A stretch of DNA of 41,325 nucleotides from Gammaproteobacteria bacterium. Its GTDB lineage: Bacteria; Pseudomonadota; Gammaproteobacteria; Thiotrichales; Thiotrichaceae. Positions within the stretch are counted from its first letter, which is position 1. Each line of letters starts with the position of its first letter. Under the pieces are notes generated by a model. It was not told the origin of the DNA. It saw only the letters and a list, made by a program, of their open reading frames with translations, and made no database searches. Positions 34,100 to 41,325 of this stretch are shown piece after piece. The stretch covers positions 1-41,325 of the forward strand of contig JAHJJD010000040.1 in assembly GCA_018822845.1 (NCBI GenBank), in the 5' to 3' direction. The position numbers and the translations under genes were made by a program.

Positions 34100-35737
34100 T
34101 CAATGCTCTCCCGCCCGCGATTTGCCAATCGAGCGGCTTAGTAAAATTACCGGGATAATCCCCGCTGCCACGATCATCAGCGATGGCAGGCCAGCATCGG
34201 CAAGCCGTTCGTCCGAGGCCAGTTCATATGCCCGTACTGCCAGCGTGTTGAAATTGAACGGGCGCAAAATCAGGGTGGCGGGCAATTCCTTCAGCACATC
34301 GACGAATACCAGCAGGATAGCAGTCAGCAAGGTGCCTTTCATCAGTGGCAAATGCAGTTTGTGCAACACACCGAAGGGACTCAAACCCAGCGAACGCCCG
34401 GCATTGTCGATGGTCGGCTTGATCTTGCCCAGCCCCGCTTCCACCGTTTGCAAGGACACCGACAGGAAGCGCACGTTGTAGGCAAACAGCAAGGTAAACA
34501 GTGTGCCGCTCAGCAGCAGGCCGACATTGCTTCCAAACCATTGCTTGCTGAGGTTGTTGAGCTGTGTATCCACCCAGGCAAACGGGATTAGCACGCCAAT
34601 CGCGATCACCGTGCCGGGAATCGCGTAGCCCATCGCCGCAATGCGTGAAGCCAGATTCACCAGCGGGTCATTGCTCAGGCGTTTGCCATAGCCGAGGATC
34701 AGCGCCAACAACAGCGCAAACAGCGCCGCCAGCCCCGCCAGCATCAGGCTGTGCCATACCAGTTTGATGAAATCGCTATCCAGCCCGTTGGCTGCCGTGG
34801 TTATGCTCCAGTACAACAGTTGCCCGACCGGAACCACAAACCCCAGCAGCAGGGGCAGGGCGCACACCAGCACCGCTGCCAGCGCCATCCCACCGCGCAA
34901 CTGATAGCGCGGCAAGCGCGAATACTTGCTGGAAGTATGGTGGTAACGCGCCTTGTGCCGCGACCAGCGTTCCAGCAGGATCAGCACGAACACAAAGCCC
35001 ATCAGCAGCGCCGCCAGTTGCGAAGCCGCCGCATGATCCCCCAGCCCGAACCAGGTGCGGAAAATGCCGGTGGTGAAAGTCGTTACGCCGAAATACTGTA
35101 CCGTGCCGAAATCCGCCAGCGTTTCCATCAGCGCCAGCGACAGCCCGGTAATGATGGCAGGCCGCGCCAACGGCAACGCCACCCGGAAAAAGCTCTGCCA
35201 CTGGTTGGAGCCGAGGGTACGGCTTACTTCCAGTACACAGATTGATTGCTCCAGAAATGCCGCCCGCGCCAGCAGGTACACATACGGAAACAGCACCAGC
35301 GACAGCATCAGGATCGCCCCACCCAGCGAACGCACATTCGGGAAGTAATAGTCGCCATACCCCCAACCCGTCATATCGCGTAACAGGCTTTGTACCGGCC
35401 CGGAAAAATCCAGCATTCCGGTATAGGTGTAGGCAATGATGTAGGCAGGCATCGCCAATGGCAGCAGCAATGCCCACTCAAACAGGCGTTGCCCCGGAAA
35501 GCGGCACATGCTGTTCAGCCACGCTGCCGGAAGCCCCAGCAGCAATACGCCAAACCCCACCCCCAATACCAGCCATAGCGTATTCAGCAGGTAATCGGTG
35601 AGTACCGTATCACGCAAGTGTTGCCAGACTTCGGGTGCAGGCACGAACACATAGCCAAACACCGCGAGGATCGGCAAGGCGGTAAGCAGTGCCATGGCTA
35701 ACAGCATGGCACGCCATAATAGTGGCTTTATTTCCAA
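34100..35737 (-). CDS. fbpB: Ferric iron ABC transporter permease (fused two-domain)
   Basis: The 545-residue inner-membrane protein has about 12 membrane segments and two BPD_transp-type permease modules fused in tandem, as in FbpB/SfuB. Coupling loops are visible as EVSRTLGSNQWQSFFRVALP (first half) and NAGRSLGLSPFGVLHKLHLP (second half). It forms the channel for Fe(III) delivered by FbpA. The likely start is TTG 35737, overlapping the fbpA stop by ten bases; ATG 35707 is the alternative. A 105-bp hairpin element separates it from fbpC. Confidence 0.93.
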   Translation of the reverse strand: MEIKPLLWRAMLLAMALLTALPILAVFGYVFVPAPEVWQHLRDTVLTDYLLNTLWLVLGVGFGVLLLGLPAAWLNSMCRFPGQRLFEWALLLPLAMPAYIIAYTYTGMLDFSGPVQSLLRDMTGWGYGDYYFPNVRSLGGAILMLSLVLFPYVYLLARAAFLEQSICVLEVSRTLGSNQWQSFFRVALPLARPAIITGLSLALMETLADFGTVQYFGVTTFTTGIFRTWFGLGDHAAASQLAALLMGFVFVLILLERWSRHKARYHHTSSKYSRLPRYQLRGGMALAAVLVCALPLLLGFVVPVGQLLYWSITTAANGLDSDFIKLVWHSLMLAGLAALFALLLALILGYGKRLSNDPLVNLASRIAAMGYAIPGTVIAIGVLIPFAWVDTQLNNLSKQWFGSNVGLLLSGTLFTLLFAYNVRFLSVSLQTVEAGLGKIKPTIDNAGRSLGLSPFGVLHKLHLPLMKGTLLTAILLVFVDVLKELPATLILRPFNFNTLAVRAYELASDERLADAGLPSLMIVAAGIIPVILLSRSIGKSRAGEH

Positions 35738-36738
35738 CCGGCTTTATCCATGATCCTGACCGCTGCGGCGTTGTGCTTGCCGAGTTCGGACAGGTTCAGG
35801 CTGTCGGCCTTGAATTCACCCCAGCCTTTCAGCAGATCGCTGGGGGCAACGCCTGCTTTGACCGGGTATTCCTGATTGGCTTCGGCATACCACTCCTGTG
35901 ATTCGTCGCTGACCAGGAATTCCATCAGTTTGACAGCGTTGTCCTTGTTGTTGGCTGTCCTGGTGACAGCCGCGCCGCTGATATTGATGTGGGTACCACG
36001 ATCAGCCTGATTCGGCCAGAAAATGGCGACTTTCTCGGCGGCTGCCTTGTCTTCGGCATCTTCGCCCGCCAGCATTTGGCCGTAGTAGTAGGTGTTGGAA
36101 ATGGCAATGTCACACTGCCCGGCAGCCGCTGCCTTGATCTGGTCACGGTCGCCGCCTTCTGGTGGACGGGCAAAGTTCTTGACGAAACCATCTGCCCACG
36201 CCTGCGCCTTTTCCACGCCATTGAGCGCAATCATCGAACCCAGCATCGACTGGTTGTAAATGTTGTCGGAAGAGCGGATGCAGATGCGGCCTTTCCATTT
36301 GGGGTCGGCCAGATCTTCGTAGGTGGAAAGCTCTTCCGGCTTCACCTTGTCTTTCACGTAGAAAATCGGGCGGGCGCGGGAGGTGAGGCCGAACCACTGG
36401 TTGTCGGGGGAGCGCAGGTTTTCCGGGATGTCCTTTTGCAGTATTGCGGATGTCACCGGCTGGGTCAGCTCCATTTCCACAGCGCGGTACAGACGGCCTG
36501 CGTCGGCGGTCATCAGCAGGTCGGCGGGGGTGTTTTCACCTTCCAGCTTGAGGCGTTCCAGCAGGGCGTCATCCTTGCCAGTGACGAGGTTGACAGCAAT
36601 GCCAGTCTGTTCGGTGAATTTGTCGAACAGCGGCTTGATCAGTTGCTCCTTGCGGGCGGAATAGACGTTGACTTCGCCCTCCGCCAGTACCGGAGCCGTC
36701 AGGCTGGCGATGACCAGCCCCAATAACAGTTTTTTCAT
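35728..36738 (-). CDS. fbpA: Periplasmic ferric iron-binding protein
   Basis: The 336-residue protein has a signal peptide (MKKLLLGLVIASLTAPVLA-E) and the type II periplasmic-binding fold. NVYSARKEQLIKPLFDKFTE near the N-terminus and SNTYYYGQML with Y217-Y219 are hallmarks of the FbpA/IdiA/FutA iron-binding group, whose adjacent tyrosines ligand Fe(III). It delivers iron to FbpBC. It is 23 bases downstream of the LbtU-type porin gene on the same strand and overlaps fbpB, so all are likely cotranscribed. Confidence 0.95.
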   Translation of the reverse strand: MKKLLLGLVIASLTAPVLAEGEVNVYSARKEQLIKPLFDKFTEQTGIAVNLVTGKDDALLERLKLEGENTPADLLMTADAGRLYRAVEMELTQPVTSAILQKDIPENLRSPDNQWFGLTSRARPIFYVKDKVKPEELSTYEDLADPKWKGRICIRSSDNIYNQSMLGSMIALNGVEKAQAWADGFVKNFARPPEGGDRDQIKAAAAGQCDIAISNTYYYGQMLAGEDAEDKAAAEKVAIFWPNQADRGTHINISGAAVTRTANNKDNAVKLMEFLVSDESQEWYAEANQEYPVKAGVAPSDLLKGWGEFKADSLNLSELGKHNAAAVRIMDKAGWK

Positions 36739-36761
36739 GATGTTTGCTCCTTGTTCATACC

Positions 36762-37688
36762 TTAAAATTCGTAGGACAGTTGTGCGGTAAAGGTTTTGTC
36801 CTTTTCACCGGTGTACTGTTTACTTTGAACCAGTTCAATTGCGCCGGAAATGTCCTTGTAAATTGGCTGGCGATAGGCGGCACCGTAATATTCCCTGGCG
36901 AGGCCAATCTCTTCGGCGTTTTTGGTCTTGTTCCAGGCGACAGCAACCGTGCGGTCGTTGTTCAGGTCTATGTCGGCTTCCAGATGGGTGGCGGAAGGTT
37001 TGGCGTCAGTGGTGATTGCGCCATCCAGATCGCCCGCCTTGAATGATTTGCTGGCAGTGACATGTTCGCCCAGCAGGGTTACGCGCCCGAGGTTGACAGA
37101 GCCGTTGACACCGATGGCGGGCACCTCGGAATCCAGCAGGCTGGACAGGTAGTCAACACCGACACGGGCTGTTTCTGTGCTGTAGCCAACCCGTGCGCCG
37201 TAGCCATCTTCTGCTTCGCCTTCAAATGCATAGACGCCAGCATCGATGTTGCCGTTAGTGCCGGAAGCTTCCAGTACTTTATCCATGCGGGTTTCGCCCA
37301 ATTCCAGCGTGAGTGGGTCGGAAACCATGGCGCTTTCAAACTTGCCGAAGGGCAGGTACTTTTTACCGGCGGTGATGTCGAGTTTTTCGTCTGGCATGGC
37401 GTGCCATGTCACCATGGCTTCGTCGATTTCCAGCGGGGTTTCGACTTCGTGCAAGCCTTCTTCATACAGCCAGGAGGTGGTGATATCGAACTTGTCATTG
37501 GGTTTGATGGTTGCGCCGAGTGCACCGGTTGCCAGTGCCGTGCCGTAATCATTGCCGGAATCGCCACGGCTGGCACCATATTCCAGTTCGAGCGTGCCGA
37601 ATACTTCCAGTTGGTCGCTGACTTCGACTGCCAGCAACGGGCTGGAAAGGGTTGTTGCAATCAGGCCAGCCAGTAATTGTTTTTTCAT
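36762..37688 (-). CDS. lbtU: LbtU-family outer-membrane siderophore porin
   Basis: The 308-residue protein has a signal peptide (ending SSPLLA-V) and a predicted beta-barrel ending in a C-terminal Phe (QLSYEF), typical of outer-membrane proteins. The block KKYLPFGKFESAMVSDPLTL followed by ELGETR, and DEAMVTWH, match the LbtU family, named after the TonB-independent legiobactin receptor of Legionella. A siderophore or iron-chelate entry role fits its place directly upstream of fbpABC. The precise ligand is unknown. Confidence 0.85.
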   Translation of the reverse strand: MKKQLLAGLIATTLSSPLLAVEVSDQLEVFGTLELEYGASRGDSGNDYGTALATGALGATIKPNDKFDITTSWLYEEGLHEVETPLEIDEAMVTWHAMPDEKLDITAGKKYLPFGKFESAMVSDPLTLELGETRMDKVLEASGTNGNIDAGVYAFEGEAEDGYGARVGYSTETARVGVDYLSSLLDSEVPAIGVNGSVNLGRVTLLGEHVTASKSFKAGDLDGAITTDAKPSATHLEADIDLNNDRTVAVAWNKTKNAEEIGLAREYYGAAYRQPIYKDISGAIELVQSKQYTGEKDKTFTAQLSYEF

Positions 37689-37737
37689 CAGTTGATCTCC
37701 GTAAAAAGTTTGCTAGTTAACTGCATTGGCTGGCTGC

Positions 37738-38847
37738 TCATGAAATCACCAGATGGTTGTCCCACAGTCTGTCGGGAAACTGGTGCAGCAGACTGGCTGA
37801 TGCCTGTTGTTGATTGGTAGAAAGGGTATTGAGGTTGCCGCTCGCGTCGGATACCAGGAATGCGCCCTGTTCCGGCTGGAAGGCAATGCCGCTGGGTTCC
37901 GGCAATGGGGTGGCGTGCAGGAAACGCTGTTCGCGCACGCTCCAGAAAGTGACATGGTGGCCACGCGGCGAAGTGACGGCGAGGATGTCCTGCGCTGCAT
38001 CGTATGCCAGATCGGCCATGTAGCCGTTGAACGGGGCAATGGCTTCCCGGCTGATGTCGAGCAGTTTCAGGTCGCTACCGCTAGCTTGCCAGGCCACCAG
38101 TGAAGCTGGCTGGGTGCGGTACAAATCGCCTTCGTATTGCAGGGCAACACCGACATCACCAGTGGGCGTGACCAGCAGGTGGCGGATGCTGAGGTGATGG
38201 TCGGGCAAACGGTATTCGTCGATTTTCTGACCCGTGGCCGCATCCAGATACACCAGTGATGGCTGCATGGTGTCAAGGTTGAGCTTGCGCCGCCCGAAAT
38301 CGGGGTGTTGCTCAATGCCGCCGTTGGCGACCACCAGTGTCTTGCCGTCCGGCATCAGGTGTATGTCGTGCGGGTCGAGGCCGTGGGTGTCATATTCGCC
38401 CAGATGCTGGAAAGTTTTGCTGTCGCGGATGCCGAGTACGCCGCGCTTTGCGTCGTAGGCGTTTTCGCTGGTGAACAGTACGTCGCCATTGGCAGACAGG
38501 CAGCCGTGGCCATCGAAGTGCCGTCCCGCCTCAGCCTTGATCGGCGTCGTGCTCCCTTCGCCAAATTCCACCGCAACCGACTCAAACGCTGGTCGTCGCC
38601 CGAACATCAGCACTTTGCCATCTGCCAGCGGCAACACTGCATGACCGCGCATTGGCACGGCAACCGATTGCATCTGCCCGTTGCTGATGTCCAGCCGGGT
38701 AAGGAAATGTCCGCCCGCAGGATTGTCCGTCGCAGAAAACAGGTGTTGCGGCGTAGCGGCGACAGCACGTTTCATCAAGGTACTGACGCCGAGGGCGGAG
38801 CCAATCGCTCCGGCGGTGGCGAGTAACAGAAACTGACGGCGGTTCAT
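37738..38847 (-). CDS. DUF1513 beta-propeller protein, probably Tat-exported
   Basis: The 369-residue protein begins MNRRQFLLLATAGAIGSALG, a twin-arginine-type signal. The mature part has the DUF1513 pattern with repeated WD-like strands: GHAVLPLADGKVLMFGRRP, DPHDIHLMPDGKTLVVANGG and LPEPSGIAFQPEQGAFLVSD. Family members are usually encoded beside imelysin-like and DUF1111 genes, as here, and are thought to act in iron-related periplasmic processes. The GGAG before ATG 38847 supports the start; only three bases separate it from the imelysin gene upstream. Confidence 0.88.
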   Translation of the reverse strand: MNRRQFLLLATAGAIGSALGVSTLMKRAVAATPQHLFSATDNPAGGHFLTRLDISNGQMQSVAVPMRGHAVLPLADGKVLMFGRRPAFESVAVEFGEGSTTPIKAEAGRHFDGHGCLSANGDVLFTSENAYDAKRGVLGIRDSKTFQHLGEYDTHGLDPHDIHLMPDGKTLVVANGGIEQHPDFGRRKLNLDTMQPSLVYLDAATGQKIDEYRLPDHHLSIRHLLVTPTGDVGVALQYEGDLYRTQPASLVAWQASGSDLKLLDISREAIAPFNGYMADLAYDAAQDILAVTSPRGHHVTFWSVREQRFLHATPLPEPSGIAFQPEQGAFLVSDASGNLNTLSTNQQQASASLLHQFPDRLWDNHLVIS

Positions 38848-38850
38848 CGC

Positions 38851-39996
38851 TTAATCTCCATCGTTGTCATTGAAGCCAAGGTTTACACCCAGGATTTTCG
38901 CCAGTTGCAGCTTGACCCCGTTGAGTATGTCGTTGCCCAGAAAAAAGTAGCCATCCAGTTCCTTGCCCTGACCATTGCTGACCAGGGTGAATGGGTCTGC
39001 TGCGGGTAGCGGTAGCTTGAGATAGTTGTCCAGGCGTTGTTCCATCGCATCGGCGACAAACTTTTCCGCGCCTGCACGGTTGTGGTCGCGCAACCATTGC
39101 AGCAGGCCACCGTCGCGCAGGATGCGTTGCATGCCCTCCACATTGGCGCGGATGAGCTTGATGGAATAACCGCTGCGCCATGATTCCAGTTGGTAGGCGT
39201 TGGACTGGTTCAGCATTTTCTGGTCGCCTTCACCACTGAGTTGAACGCCTTTGCCCAAGGCATTGCCGATGCGCTTTTTTGCGGTTTTTTCAACGGACTG
39301 GTACAGCTTGCCGACCAGCAGGTCGATTGCCTGTTGGGTACTGGCAAAGGTGCTATTGCCTTTGTGGGCGGTTTTGAAGGCGCTGGCATAACTGTTTTCA
39401 CCTTCCTGCAACCAGCCATCAGCGATGGTGTGCAGGTTGGTTTTCAGCAGTTCACTGGCAGCTTCCACGTAAGCACAGCGGCGTTTGCCTGCATCCCCCT
39501 GAAACAGTGCCAGCATGTCAGCCTCGCTTTTTTCATGCTCGAACAGCAGGAATTCCAGCGTGCCCAAGCCCATCGCGGCAACCCCGGCTTTGTCGACGCT
39601 TGCCGCTGTCAGTGCTTCAGTGCCATTCAGCAAACCGTTGATGACGGACTTTTTCGGCGGGTTGAAATTAATGCGGAAATCAATCTGTTCCTCGACTGCC
39701 GGGCCGAACAACAGGGCGTCGGTGCGCTGCCAGGCCAACAGGGTTTCGCCCCAGCCTTCGCGTAATACCTTGAAATGTTCCGCCGTTGGTTCTGCGCAAA
39801 AGGTCTTGCTGCGCTGAGCCAGCGTGTTGCCAGTGACATCAAGTTCGCGGTACAGCGGGCGGATGCCGTCATCCACCAGTTTGCCCAGCAACTGTTCGGC
39901 ATCGGTCAGTGGCACTGCCGGGTTGGGTGCAGGGGCTGTTTCAGCCAGTACGCTGAATGGCAGAAGGAGCAGGCAGAAGAAAAGTGTTTTAAACAT
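38851..39996 (-). CDS. Imelysin-like (peptidase M75 family) periplasmic protein
   Basis: The 381-residue protein has a signal peptide (MFKTLFFCLLLLPFSVLA-E) and an all-helical imelysin fold. Typical blocks are KTFCAEPTAEHFKVLREGW with LAWQRTDALLFGP, and MGLGTLEFLLFEHE. The GxHxxE motif of canonical imelysin-like proteins is here GLGTLE: Gly and Glu kept, His replaced by Gly, as in the IPPA-type subgroup. Imelysin-like proteins occur in Fur-regulated loci and are linked to iron handling. ATG 39996 is chosen; an upstream frame would overlap the previous gene. Confidence 0.9.
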   Translation of the reverse strand: MFKTLFFCLLLLPFSVLAETAPAPNPAVPLTDAEQLLGKLVDDGIRPLYRELDVTGNTLAQRSKTFCAEPTAEHFKVLREGWGETLLAWQRTDALLFGPAVEEQIDFRINFNPPKKSVINGLLNGTEALTAASVDKAGVAAMGLGTLEFLLFEHEKSEADMLALFQGDAGKRRCAYVEAASELLKTNLHTIADGWLQEGENSYASAFKTAHKGNSTFASTQQAIDLLVGKLYQSVEKTAKKRIGNALGKGVQLSGEGDQKMLNQSNAYQLESWRSGYSIKLIRANVEGMQRILRDGGLLQWLRDHNRAGAEKFVADAMEQRLDNYLKLPLPAADPFTLVSNGQGKELDGYFFLGNDILNGVKLQLAKILGVNLGFNDNDGD

Positions 39997-40007
39997 GGAT
40001 CTTCTCG

Positions 40008-41325
40008 TCAAAGTGAATTCAGGAAACGCAGCAGCGCTTCCCGTTCGGATTTGTTCATGGACACGACATTTTGTCTGGCTGGTTCGGCTTCGCCACCGTG
40101 CCACAGGATCGCTTCCAGCAGGTTGCGCGCGCGCCCGTCATGCAGAAAACGGGTATGGCCGTTGATTTTTTCAGTCAGGCCGATGCCCCACAGCGGCGGG
40201 GTACGCCATTCGCTGCCGGATGCCATGAATTCCGGGCGGTTATCAGCCAGCCCCTCGCCCATGTCATGCAGTAAAAAATCGGTGTAAGGCTGGTGCGGCT
40301 GATTTGCCAGCGCAGGAAAGCCGGGAACGTGGCAGGCAGCACAGCCCGTCTGATTGAACAGTTTCTGGCCTTGCATCACTTGTGGGTCGTTGGCATTGCG
40401 GCGCGCTGGAACCGGCTGGTTGGCGACATGGAACACTACTTTTTCCAGCAAATCCGCCGGAATTTCCGGTTTGCCGCCTTGGGGAAGGGATAAGCAGTCA
40501 GTTTGCGTAGCAGTGCACGGCTGCTCAGGGAACAACTCAGAGGTGATGCCAATGTCATTGCGGAAAGCATCAGAGCTTTGCTGGAGGATACTGGGCTGGT
40601 TGGCTTTCCAGCTAAAACGCCCCAGCACGGTTTTCTGCCGGGCAATGTCCCAAACGTAATTGGCTTTGCCGGAAATGCCGTCAGTGTTTTTATCATCCGG
40701 ATCGGCATTGGCGAGTATTTCGGCTTCCGGGATGCTTTCCAGCAAGCCCATGCCAGGCAGGGGCGGAGCAACGCGCGCGGAAAACTGTACACTGGGGGCG
40801 AATGCGCCGTAATGCGGGTTTTCAACCGTCAGGGTGGGCTTCTGCAAGGTATAGGCTTCGCCATCCTTAAGCTGCCCCTTGATTTCACTGTAGGTAAAAC
40901 GCGGCGTGCCTTCACCGGGTAAGCCCTTGATACCGAGGGGTTGCAGATGGTCGCCGTAGGTGGGTTCGGGGGCAACGCCGAGTCTAGCCGCTGCGGCCTG
41001 CTGCTCTGGCGTGATAGCGGGTACAGACAATTTCACCAGCGTTGACAGGAACGGTTCTTCAGGTGTGAAGGGCGGGTGGCCACGCCCATGCCCGATATGG
41101 CAGGCAAGGCAGCTATTGGCCTTGAACAACGGCCCCAGCCCGTCGCGGGCAGTGGTCGAAGCAGGCGCAATCACCCACGGCTGCTGGAAGAAAGCGCCAC
41201 CGACGGCGAAGTCTTCGTGCTGCTGCGGGTTCCCTTCGCTGGCGCTCAGGGAACGCTTGTCATCGCTGTTGGCTAGCCCCGGCAGTACAAGCAGGCTGCC
41301 CAGGGCGATGGCTATTGTTGATCGC
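40008..41325 (-). CDS. Di-heme DUF1111 oxidoreductase (5' end outside window)
   Basis: The leftward frame stays open to the right edge, with a hydrophobic signal sequence near it (IAIALGSLLVLPGLA), so only a few codons are missing. Two c-type heme sites are present: CLACH at about 41097-41111 and CAACH at 40329-40343. The C-terminal block TPPLWGIGLTEKINGHTRFL and HDGRARNLLEAILWHGGEAE is the DUF1111 ('thiol oxidoreductase'/DHOR) signature, distantly related to MauG. It is periplasmic and probably a redox partner of the imelysin-like protein encoded 11 bases downstream. It could oxidise or reduce iron or a chelate during uptake. Confidence 0.9.
   Translation of the reverse strand, partial: RSTIAIALGSLLVLPGLANSDDKRSLSASEGNPQQHEDFAVGGAFFQQPWVIAPASTTARDGLGPLFKANSCLACHIGHGRGHPPFTPEEPFLSTLVKLSVPAITPEQQAAAARLGVAPEPTYGDHLQPLGIKGLPGEGTPRFTYSEIKGQLKDGEAYTLQKPTLTVENPHYGAFAPSVQFSARVAPPLPGMGLLESIPEAEILANADPDDKNTDGISGKANYVWDIARQKTVLGRFSWKANQPSILQQSSDAFRNDIGITSELFPEQPCTATQTDCLSLPQGGKPEIPADLLEKVVFHVANQPVPARRNANDPQVMQGQKLFNQTGCAACHVPGFPALANQPHQPYTDFLLHDMGEGLADNRPEFMASGSEWRTPPLWGIGLTEKINGHTRFLHDGRARNLLEAILWHGGEAEPARQNVVSMNKSEREALLRFLNSL

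Noticed and set aside
37689-37737. Fur box between the DUF1513 gene and the porin gene
   Set aside because: The 49-base gap has no sequence resembling a 19-bp Fur site; control is more likely from beyond the right edge.
1-41325. CRISPR arrays, complete insertion sequences or rRNA genes
   Set aside because: No regularly spaced direct repeats, transposase genes or rRNA-like sequence were seen in the window.

Overview
The window reads as chromosomal DNA of a gammaproteobacterium. Evidence is the gene set: htpG with a sigma-32-type promoter, PrmB, Psd, PyrE, Fis, DsbB, bacterial GlnRS and an Fbp-type ferric iron transporter, in moderately GC-rich sequence. A Thiothrix-like relative (Thiotrichales) is my best guess, but no sequence feature proves it. 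Coding density is high, with genes on both strands.

Layout. (1) 1-2.6 kb is accessory: the 5' tip of a leftward gene that looks like a tyrosine recombinase, a divergent integron-integrase-type recombinase with an extra N-terminal domain, and a HigB/HigA toxin-antitoxin pair. (2) 2.6-6.9 kb holds htpG, then a hairpin repeat element, then an EF-G paralogue with a degenerate GTPase centre. (3) 7.0-9.4 kb is a bufferin-type RiPP operon (DUF2282 precursor, MNIO/DUF692 enzyme, DUF2063 partner) followed by a cysteine-containing lipoprotein. (4) 9.4-16.7 kb is mostly housekeeping: prmB, psd, a pentapeptide-repeat protein, a prolyl-4-hydroxylase-like dioxygenase, a CPA1 antiporter with an RCK domain, pyrE and a di-heme peroxidase lipoprotein. 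(5) 16.8-23.5 kb has a membrane-anchored helix-hairpin-helix protein, fis, a roughly 600-bp gene-poor stretch, dsbB, a Kef-type antiporter, a small HExxH membrane protein, an orphan PotA-like ATPase coupled to an acyltransferase-like membrane protein, and tRNA-Arg(CCT).

(6) 23.5-30.9 kb has a large MscS-family channel, a P-type ATPase, and a divergent HupE / HupE-like / DUF1007 metal-transport operon, then a basic periplasmic protein. (7) 31.0-41.3 kb carries glnS and then seven leftward genes that look like one iron-uptake transcription unit. They encode a di-heme DUF1111 protein (running off the right edge), an imelysin-like protein, a DUF1513 propeller protein, an LbtU-type outer-membrane siderophore porin, and FbpA, FbpB and FbpC. 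They span the outer membrane, periplasm and inner membrane.

Metal handling is the recurring theme: probable copper chelation by the bufferin operon, probable Ni/Co or other metal transport by HupE/DUF1007, and iron uptake at the right end. The most notable non-coding structures are a pair of about 105-bp double-hairpin elements in opposite orientation (one filling the fbpB-fbpC gap), a perfect 26-bp inverted repeat that supplies the 3' end of fbpC, a near-consensus sigma-32 promoter before htpG, overlapping alternative hairpins in the bufferin leader, and an FNR-like box before the di-heme peroxidase.
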